Below are positions 28,438-37,075 of a stretch of 64,000 nucleotides of DNA, one piece after another; the first letter of the stretch is position 1, and each line of letters starts with the position of its first letter. The position numbers were made by a program, and so were the translations under genes. Origin of the DNA: a bacterium (GTDB lineage Bacteria > Electryoneota > Electryoneia > Electryoneales > Electryoneaceae); contig JANQEY010000297.1 of assembly GCA_028278125.1 (NCBI GenBank), forward strand, positions 8,459 to 72,458, read 5' to 3'. A model generated the notes under the pieces. That model was given only the letters and a program-made list of their open reading frames with translations. It did not search any database and was not told the DNA's origin.

Positions 28438-29910
28438 ATGCAGCATTTCACTTATAATGATGTTGTTGATTTCAGTCATTTTATTGAATCTGAAACAAAT
28501 CTCTATAAACTTAATTTTCTTAATTATTACTGGTACTATACGGTAAAAGAAGAGCTGAATAATTCTACCAGCAAACGTGTTCCCATTGGATTTCCAGGGG
28601 AACACAGTTTGATCAGGCAGAAGGATTACAGGAATAAAAAGCACCTCCTGGAAAAACCACACGACTTCGTGTTTTTCAGCCGTGCAAAGATGTACCGCGA
28701 AAACAGCACTGAAAACGTATTCTATTATGATGTTTTGAAATACCTTGAGAACCACGGCAAATCATTTCTCATTATTGAAGAGAGGAATGGTGAACCTTAT
28801 GACCTTCGCTATTTCGAATCCGAATTTTATTCCCATGTAATTCCATATGAAGTATTATTTGAAGATTTTAAACCGTTTATTTCTAAATATTATGAACCGG
28901 CGATTAATGAATACATTCTTTCTGTTGAGCAGTTATTTTCAAATGAACCATTAGAAATAGTACAGCACGAATTCTCAAAACTTCTTTACCAGAAGTATAT
29001 CCAGCGAAAAACCTTAATTCCGCATATCATTTTTCGCCAGGCATTGATGAACAAGCTCCAGGCGAAAGCTTTGTTTGGTGGGATGGGTACCTATCGTTTA
29101 GCCGGTTTTGGTGGTCAATTCGCGACAGTTGAAATCGGGCATGGATTTCCCGGTATGTATATCTCCAATCCACCACCTCCCTTACCAGGATTAAAAGAGT
29201 ACCAGGAAAATAATTTCAGGATGGATAAACATTTTATCCTGATGCCCTCTCCAATTGAACCGGTTCAGGCTGTTGACAATATCTGTATTGATACAAACAA
29301 GCTGAATTATGGGATGCCTGAGCTGAGAAAACATTTGGCAGAGGAACAGGATTCCGTTAAAACAGTAAAAAACAGGATAAACCTTAATGATAATCAGGTA
29401 ATTTTACTGGCTACCACCGGTAAAATTGATTATCAATTGTTCCGAAAACTGGTAGAACATTTATTAGGTGTATTCCCGGATTTTAATATCCTTATCCGGC
29501 CGCACCCAAGCTATGAAGATACTTCTGAATCACTAATTGAAGGTCAGAATATTCAGTATGTTCCATTTGAAAACAAGTTTAATCTTTTCCGAATAGCGGA
29601 CATTATAATCTCAGTTCCCAGCTCCATTGTAGTTGAAGCACTCTCCTTTACTGACAACATCATTGTTATTCCGGATAAAAATTTCAGTTCGGAGGAGGGG
29701 AGAAAAATACTATATAAACGATATCCCTTCGCCAGGATAGTCTCGATAGAGAACCTTGATGCAATTTTGGGAATGGCTTGGGAATTATTAGATAATAGAA
29801 CAACAAAAATTCCCCGTGATCCTGTTAATATCGATTCTGTGCTGAAGGATTTATTTATTCGCCTTGAGGATGCTGACGTTATCCAGGAATCCCGAGTTTT
29901 ATACCAATGA
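28438..29910 (+). CDS. GT-B fold glycosyltransferase-like protein
   Basis: I prefer the ATG at 28438, six bases after GAAGAG; a TTG at 28420 is an alternative. Residues of about 170-220 are helical. Residues of about 300-490 look like the C-terminal half of a GT-B or CDP-glycerol-phosphotransferase-type enzyme: QVILLATTGKIDY, FNILIRPHPSYEDT, YVPFENKFNLFRIADIIISVPSSIVVEAL, NIIVIPDK. The pattern is convincing but does not identify donor or acceptor. The N-terminal half is unrecognised. Overlaps the next gene by ATGA. Confidence 0.6.
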   Translation: MQHFTYNDVVDFSHFIESETNLYKLNFLNYYWYYTVKEELNNSTSKRVPIGFPGEHSLIRQKDYRNKKHLLEKPHDFVFFSRAKMYRENSTENVFYYDVLKYLENHGKSFLIIEERNGEPYDLRYFESEFYSHVIPYEVLFEDFKPFISKYYEPAINEYILSVEQLFSNEPLEIVQHEFSKLLYQKYIQRKTLIPHIIFRQALMNKLQAKALFGGMGTYRLAGFGGQFATVEIGHGFPGMYISNPPPPLPGLKEYQENNFRMDKHFILMPSPIEPVQAVDNICIDTNKLNYGMPELRKHLAEEQDSVKTVKNRINLNDNQVILLATTGKIDYQLFRKLVEHLLGVFPDFNILIRPHPSYEDTSESLIEGQNIQYVPFENKFNLFRIADIIISVPSSIVVEALSFTDNIIVIPDKNFSSEEGRKILYKRYPFARIVSIENLDAILGMAWELLDNRTTKIPRDPVNIDSVLKDLFIRLEDADVIQESRVLYQ

Positions 29911-30947
29911 AAACCAGTTATTCAAAATCAATCGACGAGGTTCTCAAGGAACGTGCGGACCTGGAAGCTCGTGAAGATGAAATCCTTCAACGCCAACAAC
30001 AGCTTGTTGAAAAAGTAAAGTCTTTCCCCCAGCGTGTAAACTGTATCCTGTGTAATAACAAAATCGAAGCGGCAGAAACTTTTTCTCATCGAGGACAGGA
30101 ATTTTTAGTCTGTAGAACTTGTGGCCATATTCAGACAGTGACTTGCCCACCTGAACAATTCCCATCTCCAGATGATACAGAATTAAGTTTCAGTAAGATT
30201 TATCCTGAATTGTCCAAAGAGGAATTTCAAGATCGCAGAGACAGGATTTATACCCCGAAACTGGACTGGTTTTTCGAATGTGCTGTTGAAAGTGGAATCA
30301 GCAAAAAATCTATACTGGAACGATCCTGGCTAGACCTTGGGTGTGGGTCGGGATACCTGGTGAGTGCCGTTCAGGAAGCGGGAATCGCAAATGTCCAGGG
30401 TGCGGAATCAGATAAAATACTTGCGGAACGGGCGAATGTTCATTTAGATAACGATCCAATAAAACTTTGGCCTGGGAATCTCACGGACGCAGTTTCAGAA
30501 TCTGAGGCATCGATTTTCAGCGCTATTTTTGTCCTCGAACATATTTCAGATGTGAATGATCTAGTGCAAACCCTGTCTAAAAAACCTGCTGGGACACTGT
30601 TTTTCTTTTCCGTACCTGTATTCAGCTTCGCTTGTGTTGTGGATAACGTATTCGAAAACAGGTTTGCCAGGGTATTCGACGGTGCAGTCCATACCCAGAT
30701 GTTTACTGAACAATCGATTGACTACATGCTCGATTTGGGAAAGATGGAGAAGATTGGTGAATGGATATTCGGTTCTGATGTAGCTGACCTTTTCGGATAT
30801 ATGATTAAAACTGCAAGAAACAACTTTCAGTCTGGGCTATTCGATGAGATCGAATCTAAACTCCATAAATTAATTGATCCTGTCCAGCAGGTCGTTGATA
30901 AAGCGCACTTTGCCGATTCAAAACATATCCTTGCTGTCCGGAAATAA
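29907..30947 (+). CDS. Zinc-ribbon class I methyltransferase
   Basis: Residues 1-35 form a charged coiled coil. Residues 42-72 form a zinc ribbon (CILCNNK ... CRTCGH). The SAM-binding motif I is WLDLGCGSGYL (about residue 147), followed by a class I methyltransferase core (FSAIFVLEHISDVNDLV, PAGTLFFFSVPV). This combination is common in O- or C-methyltransferases of deoxysugar and surface-glycan loci. Confidence 0.78.
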   Translation: MKTSYSKSIDEVLKERADLEAREDEILQRQQQLVEKVKSFPQRVNCILCNNKIEAAETFSHRGQEFLVCRTCGHIQTVTCPPEQFPSPDDTELSFSKIYPELSKEEFQDRRDRIYTPKLDWFFECAVESGISKKSILERSWLDLGCGSGYLVSAVQEAGIANVQGAESDKILAERANVHLDNDPIKLWPGNLTDAVSESEASIFSAIFVLEHISDVNDLVQTLSKKPAGTLFFFSVPVFSFACVVDNVFENRFARVFDGAVHTQMFTEQSIDYMLDLGKMEKIGEWIFGSDVADLFGYMIKTARNNFQSGLFDEIESKLHKLIDPVQQVVDKAHFADSKHILAVRK

Positions 30948-31034
30948 AATTAGCTGATAGATCTATTATAAGATTATAACATTCGATGAGTGAACAGGTT
31001 CTCAACAAACTTTTAATTACGGAGTTTAAATAGA

Positions 31035-31808
31035 GTGGTAGAGAGTAGTTATAAAAATTCGAGTGATACTGGTTTGGTGATCAAGCTTCAGACCCAAATG
31101 AGGTCTGGTACTCATTTTATGCTGAATGCTCTAAGCCGGGTGTACCATTTGAAACCGGCCATTATCAACAGGGACGGCGGTTTTAACTATGTTGATAAAA
31201 ACAGGTTGGCTAAAGGGTTATATAAGCACGACAACAAGTCATATCCCACCAATAATGGGACGGTACTGCAGTACCATTTTTACCACAAAGTAAATCCCGA
31301 TCTCCATCTTGAGGATGCTAAACTCATTAATCTCATTGGTTATCCATTTGATACTTACTATTCAGACGGATTGATTTATTCCACTGAAAATTATACGGTT
31401 GCTCCAACGCGGCAACATCAGGATTACAAGGATTACAAGCTGAAATTTGGATCCCCGGAATGGTTGAAACTCGAAGAAAGAATGATTCAGAACGCTGAAT
31501 GGCTGGAATCTTTGGAAAATACCAATGAAGGATTAACCATCAAGTATGAAGACCTGTTCCTGGATAACCGTAATATTCTTAATCAAATCGAGGAATATCT
31601 TGGTCCTTTTAAGGAAGAATTCCCGGAAGCCGTAAAAAATCCGGAACGAGTTTTCTGGACAGATAATTACCGTGAAAAATTTGATGATCACGCTATAAAA
31701 AACCTGACTGCCATCTTTCGATCAAGTATCTCAAAGTTTTACCCTGAAAAATTGGATAGTCTCTCGACAAGGAATAACTCAATCGAACAGGAAAGAATCA
31801 GTGTCTGA
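31035..31808 (+). CDS. Sulfotransferase-like protein
   Basis: The start is GTG, 10 bases after GGAG. Near the N-terminus is KLQTQMRSGTHFMLNAL, which resembles the 5'-phosphosulfate loop of PAPS-dependent sulfotransferases (RSGTxxL). Residues of about 160-200 contain a helix pattern typical of the family's C-terminal part (LTIKYEDLFLDNRNIL). It may sulfate a sugar or a protein in the glycan cluster. Its end overlaps the next start by 8 bases. Confidence 0.65.
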   Translation: MVESSYKNSSDTGLVIKLQTQMRSGTHFMLNALSRVYHLKPAIINRDGGFNYVDKNRLAKGLYKHDNKSYPTNNGTVLQYHFYHKVNPDLHLEDAKLINLIGYPFDTYYSDGLIYSTENYTVAPTRQHQDYKDYKLKFGSPEWLKLEERMIQNAEWLESLENTNEGLTIKYEDLFLDNRNILNQIEEYLGPFKEEFPEAVKNPERVFWTDNYREKFDDHAIKNLTAIFRSSISKFYPEKLDSLSTRNNSIEQERISV

Positions 31809-32847
31809 ACGTGAAAAAATTCTACAACTTACCGATGAATATTGCGAATTGATCTCAGAACTACCGTCTGACGGTATATATGGGACCATAAAAGTTATGA
31901 CTTCGCTTTTCATATTCGAAACCCAGGCAGGTATCCTATCTAATTTGAATAAAGATCCCTATAAACCATTATCAGAATGTTTAAGTGAACAAATCAGAAT
32001 AATCAAGCATCTTGATCAGTATAGTTCCCTGTTTATTGGAAATTATGAAGTTTCGGAACTTGAAAAGGAAGCCCACGAAACCACAAAAGATCTTTTTGAG
32101 GAAGCGTGGGGAGTATATGACCAGAATACCTATGACCATTCTGTTCAATTGATTCACGGCAGGTTGAAAGCCAACGGTTTTGATGAAGCTTTCTTTGAAG
32201 GTAAAGATTGTTTTGATGGGGGATGCGGGACAGGCAGGTTTGCGATTGCCATGGCTCAACTTGGCGCTGAATCAGTGACTGCAGTGGATTTTGGCGGAAA
32301 AAGCCTGGAGTTCGCTGCTCAAAAAGCTCATGAGTATGGATTGAATAATATCAGCTTTGTAGAACATGATGTGACTGATCTATCACGGTGGCAAGATGGA
32401 TCGTTTGATTTTGTCGCTTCCCAGGGTGTTTTACATCATACGATTGAGGCTGAACGTGGTATCCTCGAACATTTTCGTGTAACAAAAAGCGGAGGAGTTT
32501 TCTGGCTATACCTCTATGGCGTGGGTGGTTTCTATTGGGAAGTCTACGATAAACTGAGGGAACAACTCCGGGAAGTTGGACACAATCAGGCAAAAAGAAT
32601 CCTGGGGGATTTTAAAGTTCGCCATGGAGCCATTTATAGTTTCCTCGATAATTGCCTCACACCCATCAGGAAATATTTTTCCATTGACCAGGTACTTAAC
32701 CTTTTAAAGCAGGCCGGGGATTTCGAGTATAAACTTCTCAAGGGAATCAGTGATGTCGATGATGTCCAACGGCAGCTGGATTCGAAATATGGTAGGGATA
32801 TTCTTGGTCCTGATGGGGAGATTAGGTTGCAAATACACAGGAAGTAG
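31801..32847 (+). CDS. Class I SAM-dependent methyltransferase
   Basis: The start is GTG inside the end of the preceding gene. Motif I is CFDGGCGTGRFAIAMA (about residues 138-153). Post-I SVTAVDFG, then SFDFVASQGVLHHT and SGGVFWLYLYG are the classic order. The first 125 residues are helical and unassigned. Last gene of the glycan locus. No terminator is evident before the repeat at 32873. Confidence 0.8.
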   Translation: MSEREKILQLTDEYCELISELPSDGIYGTIKVMTSLFIFETQAGILSNLNKDPYKPLSECLSEQIRIIKHLDQYSSLFIGNYEVSELEKEAHETTKDLFEEAWGVYDQNTYDHSVQLIHGRLKANGFDEAFFEGKDCFDGGCGTGRFAIAMAQLGAESVTAVDFGGKSLEFAAQKAHEYGLNNISFVEHDVTDLSRWQDGSFDFVASQGVLHHTIEAERGILEHFRVTKSGGVFWLYLYGVGGFYWEVYDKLREQLREVGHNQAKRILGDFKVRHGAIYSFLDNCLTPIRKYFSIDQVLNLLKQAGDFEYKLLKGISDVDDVQRQLDSKYGRDILGPDGEIRLQIHRK

Positions 32848-32872
32848 TCGTCTTCATATATTTATAAAAAGT

Positions 32873-32908
32873 TGTCATCCCAGACTTGATCTGGGATCCA
32901 GTGTCTTT
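32873..32908. repeat. Dispersed palindromic repeat, copy 1
   Basis: TTGTCATCCC then the stem ATCCCAGA / TCTGGGAT (32877-32897) with loop CTTGA, then ATCCAGTGTCTTT. A related copy is at 52266-52341. Short elements of this type (GTCAT-CC...CTTGATC) occur in many bacteria. Confidence 0.65.
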
Positions 32909-32933
32909 GGTTTTAAGGAATTAAACAATAAAA

Positions 32934-32956
32934 CCCTGTTAGACTGGCTAACAGGG
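32934..32956 (-). terminator. Intrinsic terminator of dnaX–ybaB
   Basis: A perfect 9-bp stem (CCCTGTTAG / CTAACAGGG) with loop ACTGG, followed on the minus strand by TTTTATTG. It lies 37 bases beyond the ybaB stop. It could also stop read-through from the glycan locus. Confidence 0.8.
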
Positions 32957-32992
32957 GCAATTTATATAAATCAGAATCCAAAATAATTCTGT

Positions 32993-33331
32993 CTACATTC
33001 CCGGCAGATTCATTCCCGGGGGAAGCATTGAAGCAAGGGGTCCTGTTGCCTTGGACATATGTTCGGCGGCGGCTTCGCCAGCTTTGTGCAACGCTTCATT
33101 AACCGCGGCAATAACCAAGTCTTCCAGCATCTCGATGTCGTCCGGATCAACCGCATCCGGGTTTATTTTCAATTCCAGTACTTCGTTTTTACCGTTAGCT
33201 TTAACTGTAACCATACCACCACCTGCGGTGGCTTCAACTTCAAGGTTACCGGCTTCTTCCTGGGCTTTCATAACCTGATCCTGCATCTTCTGGATCTGTT
33301 TCATCATGCCGCCCATTGGTCCACCTTTCAT
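32993..33331 (-). CDS. ybaB: YbaB/EbfC nucleoid-associated protein
   Basis: A 112-residue protein with the family pattern: Met-rich N-terminus ([21 protein letters not shown]), [19 protein letters not shown], then [16 protein letters not shown]. It forms dimers that bind DNA and usually lies beside dnaX, as here. Its start follows GGAG. The usual third member, recR, is not next to it. Confidence 0.92.
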   Translation of the reverse strand: MKGGPMGGMMKQIQKMQDQVMKAQEEAGNLEVEATAGGGMVTVKANGKNEVLELKINPDAVDPDDIEMLEDLVIAAVNEALHKAGEAAAEHMSKATGPLASMLPPGMNLPGM

Positions 33332-33379
33332 GTTTTTCTCCTTTTATCTGTTATTTCTATATTTGTCCAGTTGTAATGT

Positions 33380-35227
33380 TTACTTTTTGAATTTCAGGTC
33401 GAACCTTTCAACCATCTCTTTCCAGACAGGACGATCCTCCAGCAGGTGTTTAAATGTTTCCTGCTTTGCTTCATTTTGTGATTTCCTTTTTGGAGGACGA
33501 AGTTCATCAGGAATATCGCCAATACGGAAGGTTATTTTAACAGGTACACCGTAAATTTTCCTGAAAGCAGAGCTTATCTCACCCGGATGTTTTCGAACCG
33601 TCTCATAGTGGAAATTGCCATTTTTCTCAAATGAAATCTCGAGCGTTCCCTCATCATATCTTGTCGGTGCCCCAGCCTCAAGATGTAATCCAAGTGAATA
33701 ACTTTTCATGTTGACCGTATTACACAGGTTCAGCCAATCTTCCCTGATCAAAGACAATTGAGGTTCTGCTACCTTCTCACCGGTATCCGGTTCTGAATTG
33801 ATATCTTCATCAAGGTCATTGTCTTCAATTGTTTGTTCAGTAAAAGTTTCCTGTTTTTTTTCTTCGGTTTCGATCACCTGTTCAGGATTCGAAAATTCAA
33901 CGGGTTCAGCAGGTGAAGACAATTCTTCTGGTGTTTCTGGAGTTGATGGTTCTGGTGTTATCGGTTCTTGCAGGGGAATAACAGCTTCGGTTTGCTCAGT
34001 GATTGGTGGTTCTTCAAGAGTTTCAGCTGGAACAGGTTCAGTCTTACTCAAGTTTTTTTTTTGCTCGCCATATGGAGCAGGTTTTACTCCAAGCTGTTCG
34101 AGCAGGATGCCGAGGTTTATGGCACGATCCATATTCGCCAGCTTGACCATAAACAGTTCTAGACGCAGTTCTGGATCAATAGCCTCACGTAATAGGTCGG
34201 TCGTCTCAGCAGCCCAGTCACCCATATGGATAAAATCTTCGTCGCTGTGCTTTTGTGCCGCTTCTAAATACATCTCTTTATAGTGATCCGGAACTTCGAG
34301 ATTCGTCACATCACCACCTGCTTTAATATATAGCAGGTTTAAAACATGACGTTGAAAACCGTGCAGGAATTCCCGTGAATCATGTCCACCGTGGGTAATT
34401 GTCTCGGTCAATTCCAGTGCGGCGCCAATATCTCCGGATGCTGCAATATCTGTGGTTTTGAAATAGATGTCTGTATCTATCAGTCCCAACGCCTGGCGGA
34501 CGACATCACCGGTGATGGGATCATCACCCTGGTAGGCAACTAGCTGATCGAGAATCGATAACGCATCCCTTAAAGCCCCTGCCGCTTTAACAGCAATCGA
34601 GATTGTCGCGTCCTGGTCAACTTTCAGGTTATCACCGTCGATAATCTTCTGGAGTTGAAGCCGAATATCTTTAACCGGGATCCGTTTAAAATCAAATCTC
34701 TGGCAACGTGATAAAACTGTCGCCGGTACCTTGTGAATTTCGGTTGTCGCGAATATAAACATCGCGTGTTCCGGCGGTTCTTCCAGCGTTTTCAGGAGGG
34801 CATTAAACGCCGGGCCGGACAACATATGAACTTCATCGATGATATATACTTTTTTCGGGAAGGATGAGGGCGCGAATTTTATGTTTTCACGTAATGTCCG
34901 CACATCTTCAACCCTGTTATTCGAAGCTCCGTCAATTTCTATAACGTCAAGTGCGCTGCCGCTGGTGATATCTTTACACGAGGGGCATTCGTTGCATGGT
35001 TCAAGAAATCCGTCCACATTCGGTTTCAAGTTTGGACAATTAACAGCTTTCGCGAGGAGGCGGGCGCATGTGGTTTTTCCGATACCACGGGCACCGGTAA
35101 ATATATAGGCATGAGCAACACGGTTTAGTTTGATCGCCTGCTGAAGAGTATGTGTCACATGTTCCTGACCGATCACTTCATTAAATGTCTGCGGACGCCA
35201 ACGTCTTGCCATTACCAGGTATGACAC
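33380..35227 (-). CDS. dnaX: DNA polymerase III tau/gamma subunit
   Basis: The start is GTG behind GGAGG and gives the family N-terminus MSYLVMARRWRPQTF. The AAA+ ATPase has Walker A GARGIGKTT, the zinc module C(x)14CNECPSC at about residues 65-85, DEVHML, and sensor-1 FATTE. Domain III ends near residue 380. An acidic Pro/Glu-rich linker (about 395-500) then leads to the tau-specific C-terminal domain. An A10 tract at codons 389-392 (minus strand of 34053-34062) marks the domain III/IV border; both shifted frames stop within a few codons, so a gamma form of about 393 residues is predicted. Total 615 residues. Confidence 0.95.
   Translation of the reverse strand: MSYLVMARRWRPQTFNEVIGQEHVTHTLQQAIKLNRVAHAYIFTGARGIGKTTCARLLAKAVNCPNLKPNVDGFLEPCNECPSCKDITSGSALDVIEIDGASNNRVEDVRTLRENIKFAPSSFPKKVYIIDEVHMLSGPAFNALLKTLEEPPEHAMFIFATTEIHKVPATVLSRCQRFDFKRIPVKDIRLQLQKIIDGDNLKVDQDATISIAVKAAGALRDALSILDQLVAYQGDDPITGDVVRQALGLIDTDIYFKTTDIAASGDIGAALELTETITHGGHDSREFLHGFQRHVLNLLYIKAGGDVTNLEVPDHYKEMYLEAAQKHSDEDFIHMGDWAAETTDLLREAIDPELRLELFMVKLANMDRAINLGILLEQLGVKPAPYGEQKKNLSKTEPVPAETLEEPPITEQTEAVIPLQEPITPEPSTPETPEELSSPAEPVEFSNPEQVIETEEKKQETFTEQTIEDNDLDEDINSEPDTGEKVAEPQLSLIREDWLNLCNTVNMKSYSLGLHLEAGAPTRYDEGTLEISFEKNGNFHYETVRKHPGEISSAFRKIYGVPVKITFRIGDIPDELRPPKRKSQNEAKQETFKHLLEDRPVWKEMVERFDLKFKK
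34053..34062 (-). promoter_or_regulatory. A10 slippage tract in dnaX
   Basis: On the coding strand CAA AAA AAA AAC TTG AGT AAG. One extra A gives CTT GAG TAA (stop after Lys-Leu-Glu), one missing A gives ACT TGA (stop after Thr). This position is where gamma normally ends. Confidence 0.65.
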
Positions 35228-35572
35228 AAAACCTCCATCAATGAAGAAATACAGATAATATGGAAAAACCTATACAAAGAATCTATCTCGATCATCCAGT
35301 CTACCAAGGATCTGAATATAATTTCACAACTACCAATCAGCAAACCTTTAGGAAAATCGAAAATAGATCGAAAACCATTAAACAATTAAAGTGCTATTAA
35401 TCATTATTCAAAGTGAAATTGCAGGCTCTCGAGTTTGAATTTGGAATATAATCGGTTTTTGGAAACAACGCCGCAAAATTATATATTCACTGTTCGAATT
35501 AATTTAATCTTAATTATTTAGATTTTACAATGCGTTTGTGTAATGGTTTGAGTGGAAGGGCAGGAGTTTGAG
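35228..35572. other. Divergent spacer dnaX / receiver gene
   Basis: This 345-base AT-rich region contains the promoters of both divergent genes. No gene, RNA or strong hairpin was seen. Confidence 0.5.
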
Positions 35573-36151
35573 ATGAAAATTCTGGTAGTTGACGATTCAC
35601 GTACAATGCGAAGAACTATCAAAAATATCCTGTTATCAGGTGGTTATGATAATATCGCCGAAGCAAATAATGGCATTGAAGCACTTGATTCCCTGGAAGA
35701 TGTTGACCTTGTCCTACTGGACTGGACAATGCCTTTAATGGATGGACTGACCTGTACAAAAGAAATCAGGAAGATGTTTTCCAAGGATTTACCTATAATA
35801 ATGGTGACCGCCCAGGGATCGCAGGAAGAAGTTGTTAAGGCAATGAAATTTGGCGTTAACGACTACATTATCAAACCTGTTACCCAGAACGTTTTACTGC
35901 ATAAAATAGAGCTTGTAACTCATCATCAAACCACTCATACTCCGGGAAACAGGCTGTTTACTCTCACACCCACGGTAAACCAGGTAATCAACAGACTCGC
36001 TGATACACTTGATAAAGAAGGAATAGAATCCAGGAATGCCAGTAAACTGGTCAGGTACTGTGTTTTGAATCTATGCAGAAGTACTAATGAAGAGGATATT
36101 CATAAAGCTGTCGAACAAATTCGAAATGATGACGCCTGGAAGGCTGTTTAA
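35573..36151 (+). CDS. CheY-like response regulator with C-terminal helical extension
   Basis: The start at 35573 follows AGGAG; a GTG 21 bases upstream is less likely. Residues 1-120 form a receiver: DDS at 7-9, phosphoacceptor Asp in LLDWTMPLMDG (DW.MP is typical of chemotaxis CheY), Thr in VTAQ, Lys in IIKPV. The last 70 residues (TLTPTVNQVINRLADTL...) are helical and match no output domain known to me. Probably acts by phosphorylation-dependent protein interaction rather than on DNA. Ends 22 bases from the convergent murQ. Confidence 0.85.
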   Translation: MKILVVDDSRTMRRTIKNILLSGGYDNIAEANNGIEALDSLEDVDLVLLDWTMPLMDGLTCTKEIRKMFSKDLPIIMVTAQGSQEEVVKAMKFGVNDYIIKPVTQNVLLHKIELVTHHQTTHTPGNRLFTLTPTVNQVINRLADTLDKEGIESRNASKLVRYCVLNLCRSTNEEDIHKAVEQIRNDDAWKAV

Positions 36152-36173
36152 TTTAATGAGGTGACAATTGTTG

Positions 36174-37019
36174 TTATTCTAAAGCCTTTCTTAAGTCGAA
36201 CTCAGCGTTGTGTAAAATATCCATTGCTTGTTCAATATTTACGCCTTTTGATTCCATAATTATTTTTATCATTCGTGCTTTCAGCTTATCAGAATTCGGC
36301 TGCAGGTCTACCATCAGGTTTCCCTTTACACGTCCCAGTTTTACCATTGTCCCAGTGCTGATCATTGTCAACGCCATCTTTGTAGCCAGACCAGCTTTCA
36401 TCCTGGTAGAGCCCGTGATAACCTCCGGTCCGACTTCCAGGGAGATCAACGTATTCAAATCGTCAGATTTTTTAATTTTATTGCAGCATAGGAGACCGGT
36501 CCAGGCGCCGATTAAATCAGCCTTCTTAAGAATCGTCCTGACATATGGTGTATTCCCCCTGGCGCTTATTCCCAGCACAGTATCCTTTGACGAGATATTG
36601 AACTTCTCAAAGTCAATCTCTGCCTGTTCAACATCATCTTCGGAGCCCTCCTGGGCGTATTTCAGGGCTAGATCTCCACCAGCGATCATTCCGACAACCC
36701 AGTCCGGGGGTACACCGTAGGTTGGTGGGCATTCCGCAGCATCGAGAACTCCAAGCCGTCCTGAAGTCCCAGCTCCCACATAAACCAGGCGACTGCCGGA
36801 TTTAATGGATCTGACAGCCGATTCAACTACTTCACCAATCTGTGGGATGGCTTTTCTGACTACCTGAGGGACTGTTTTATCTTCACTATGAATCAGTTCA
36901 AGCAATGAATGAGTATCCAGGGAATCGATATCTTTACTGGCAGGATTCTTTTGTTCAGTTGTCAGCTCCTGGATTTCTTTTAGCGTTTCCAGGATTTTGT
37001 CGTTCTCGTTTGCGGTCAT
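36174..37019 (-). CDS. murQ: N-acetylmuramic acid 6-phosphate etherase
   Basis: A SIS-fold enzyme: YVGAGTSGRLGVLDAAECPPTYG (about residues 80-102), GGDLALKYAQEGSEDD, LGISARGNTPYV, and GPEVITGSTRMKAGLATKMALTMIST. It cleaves the lactyl ether of MurNAc-6-phosphate to GlcNAc-6-phosphate in cell-wall recycling. 281 residues is slightly short of the usual 298. It follows the M1 aminopeptidase gene by 56 bases; no partner anmK or murP is nearby. Confidence 0.92.
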   Translation of the reverse strand: MTANENDKILETLKEIQELTTEQKNPASKDIDSLDTHSLLELIHSEDKTVPQVVRKAIPQIGEVVESAVRSIKSGSRLVYVGAGTSGRLGVLDAAECPPTYGVPPDWVVGMIAGGDLALKYAQEGSEDDVEQAEIDFEKFNISSKDTVLGISARGNTPYVRTILKKADLIGAWTGLLCCNKIKKSDDLNTLISLEVGPEVITGSTRMKAGLATKMALTMISTGTMVKLGRVKGNLMVDLQPNSDKLKARMIKIIMESKGVNIEQAMDILHNAEFDLRKALE

Positions 37020-37075
37020 CTGAATTTCATGTCCAGTGAAATTTCATGGATCTGTGTTTTGATTTTCCCGGTCAA

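Noticed and set aside
23300..32847. Secondary-metabolite gene cluster
   Set aside because: There are no polyketide, peptide synthetase or other scaffold enzymes; glycosyltransferases and CMP-sugar enzymes point to a surface glycan.
33798..34283. Serine-rich plus-strand open frame inside dnaX
   Set aside because: It is a by-product of the acidic Pro/Glu linker of dnaX read in reverse; no independent evidence supports it.
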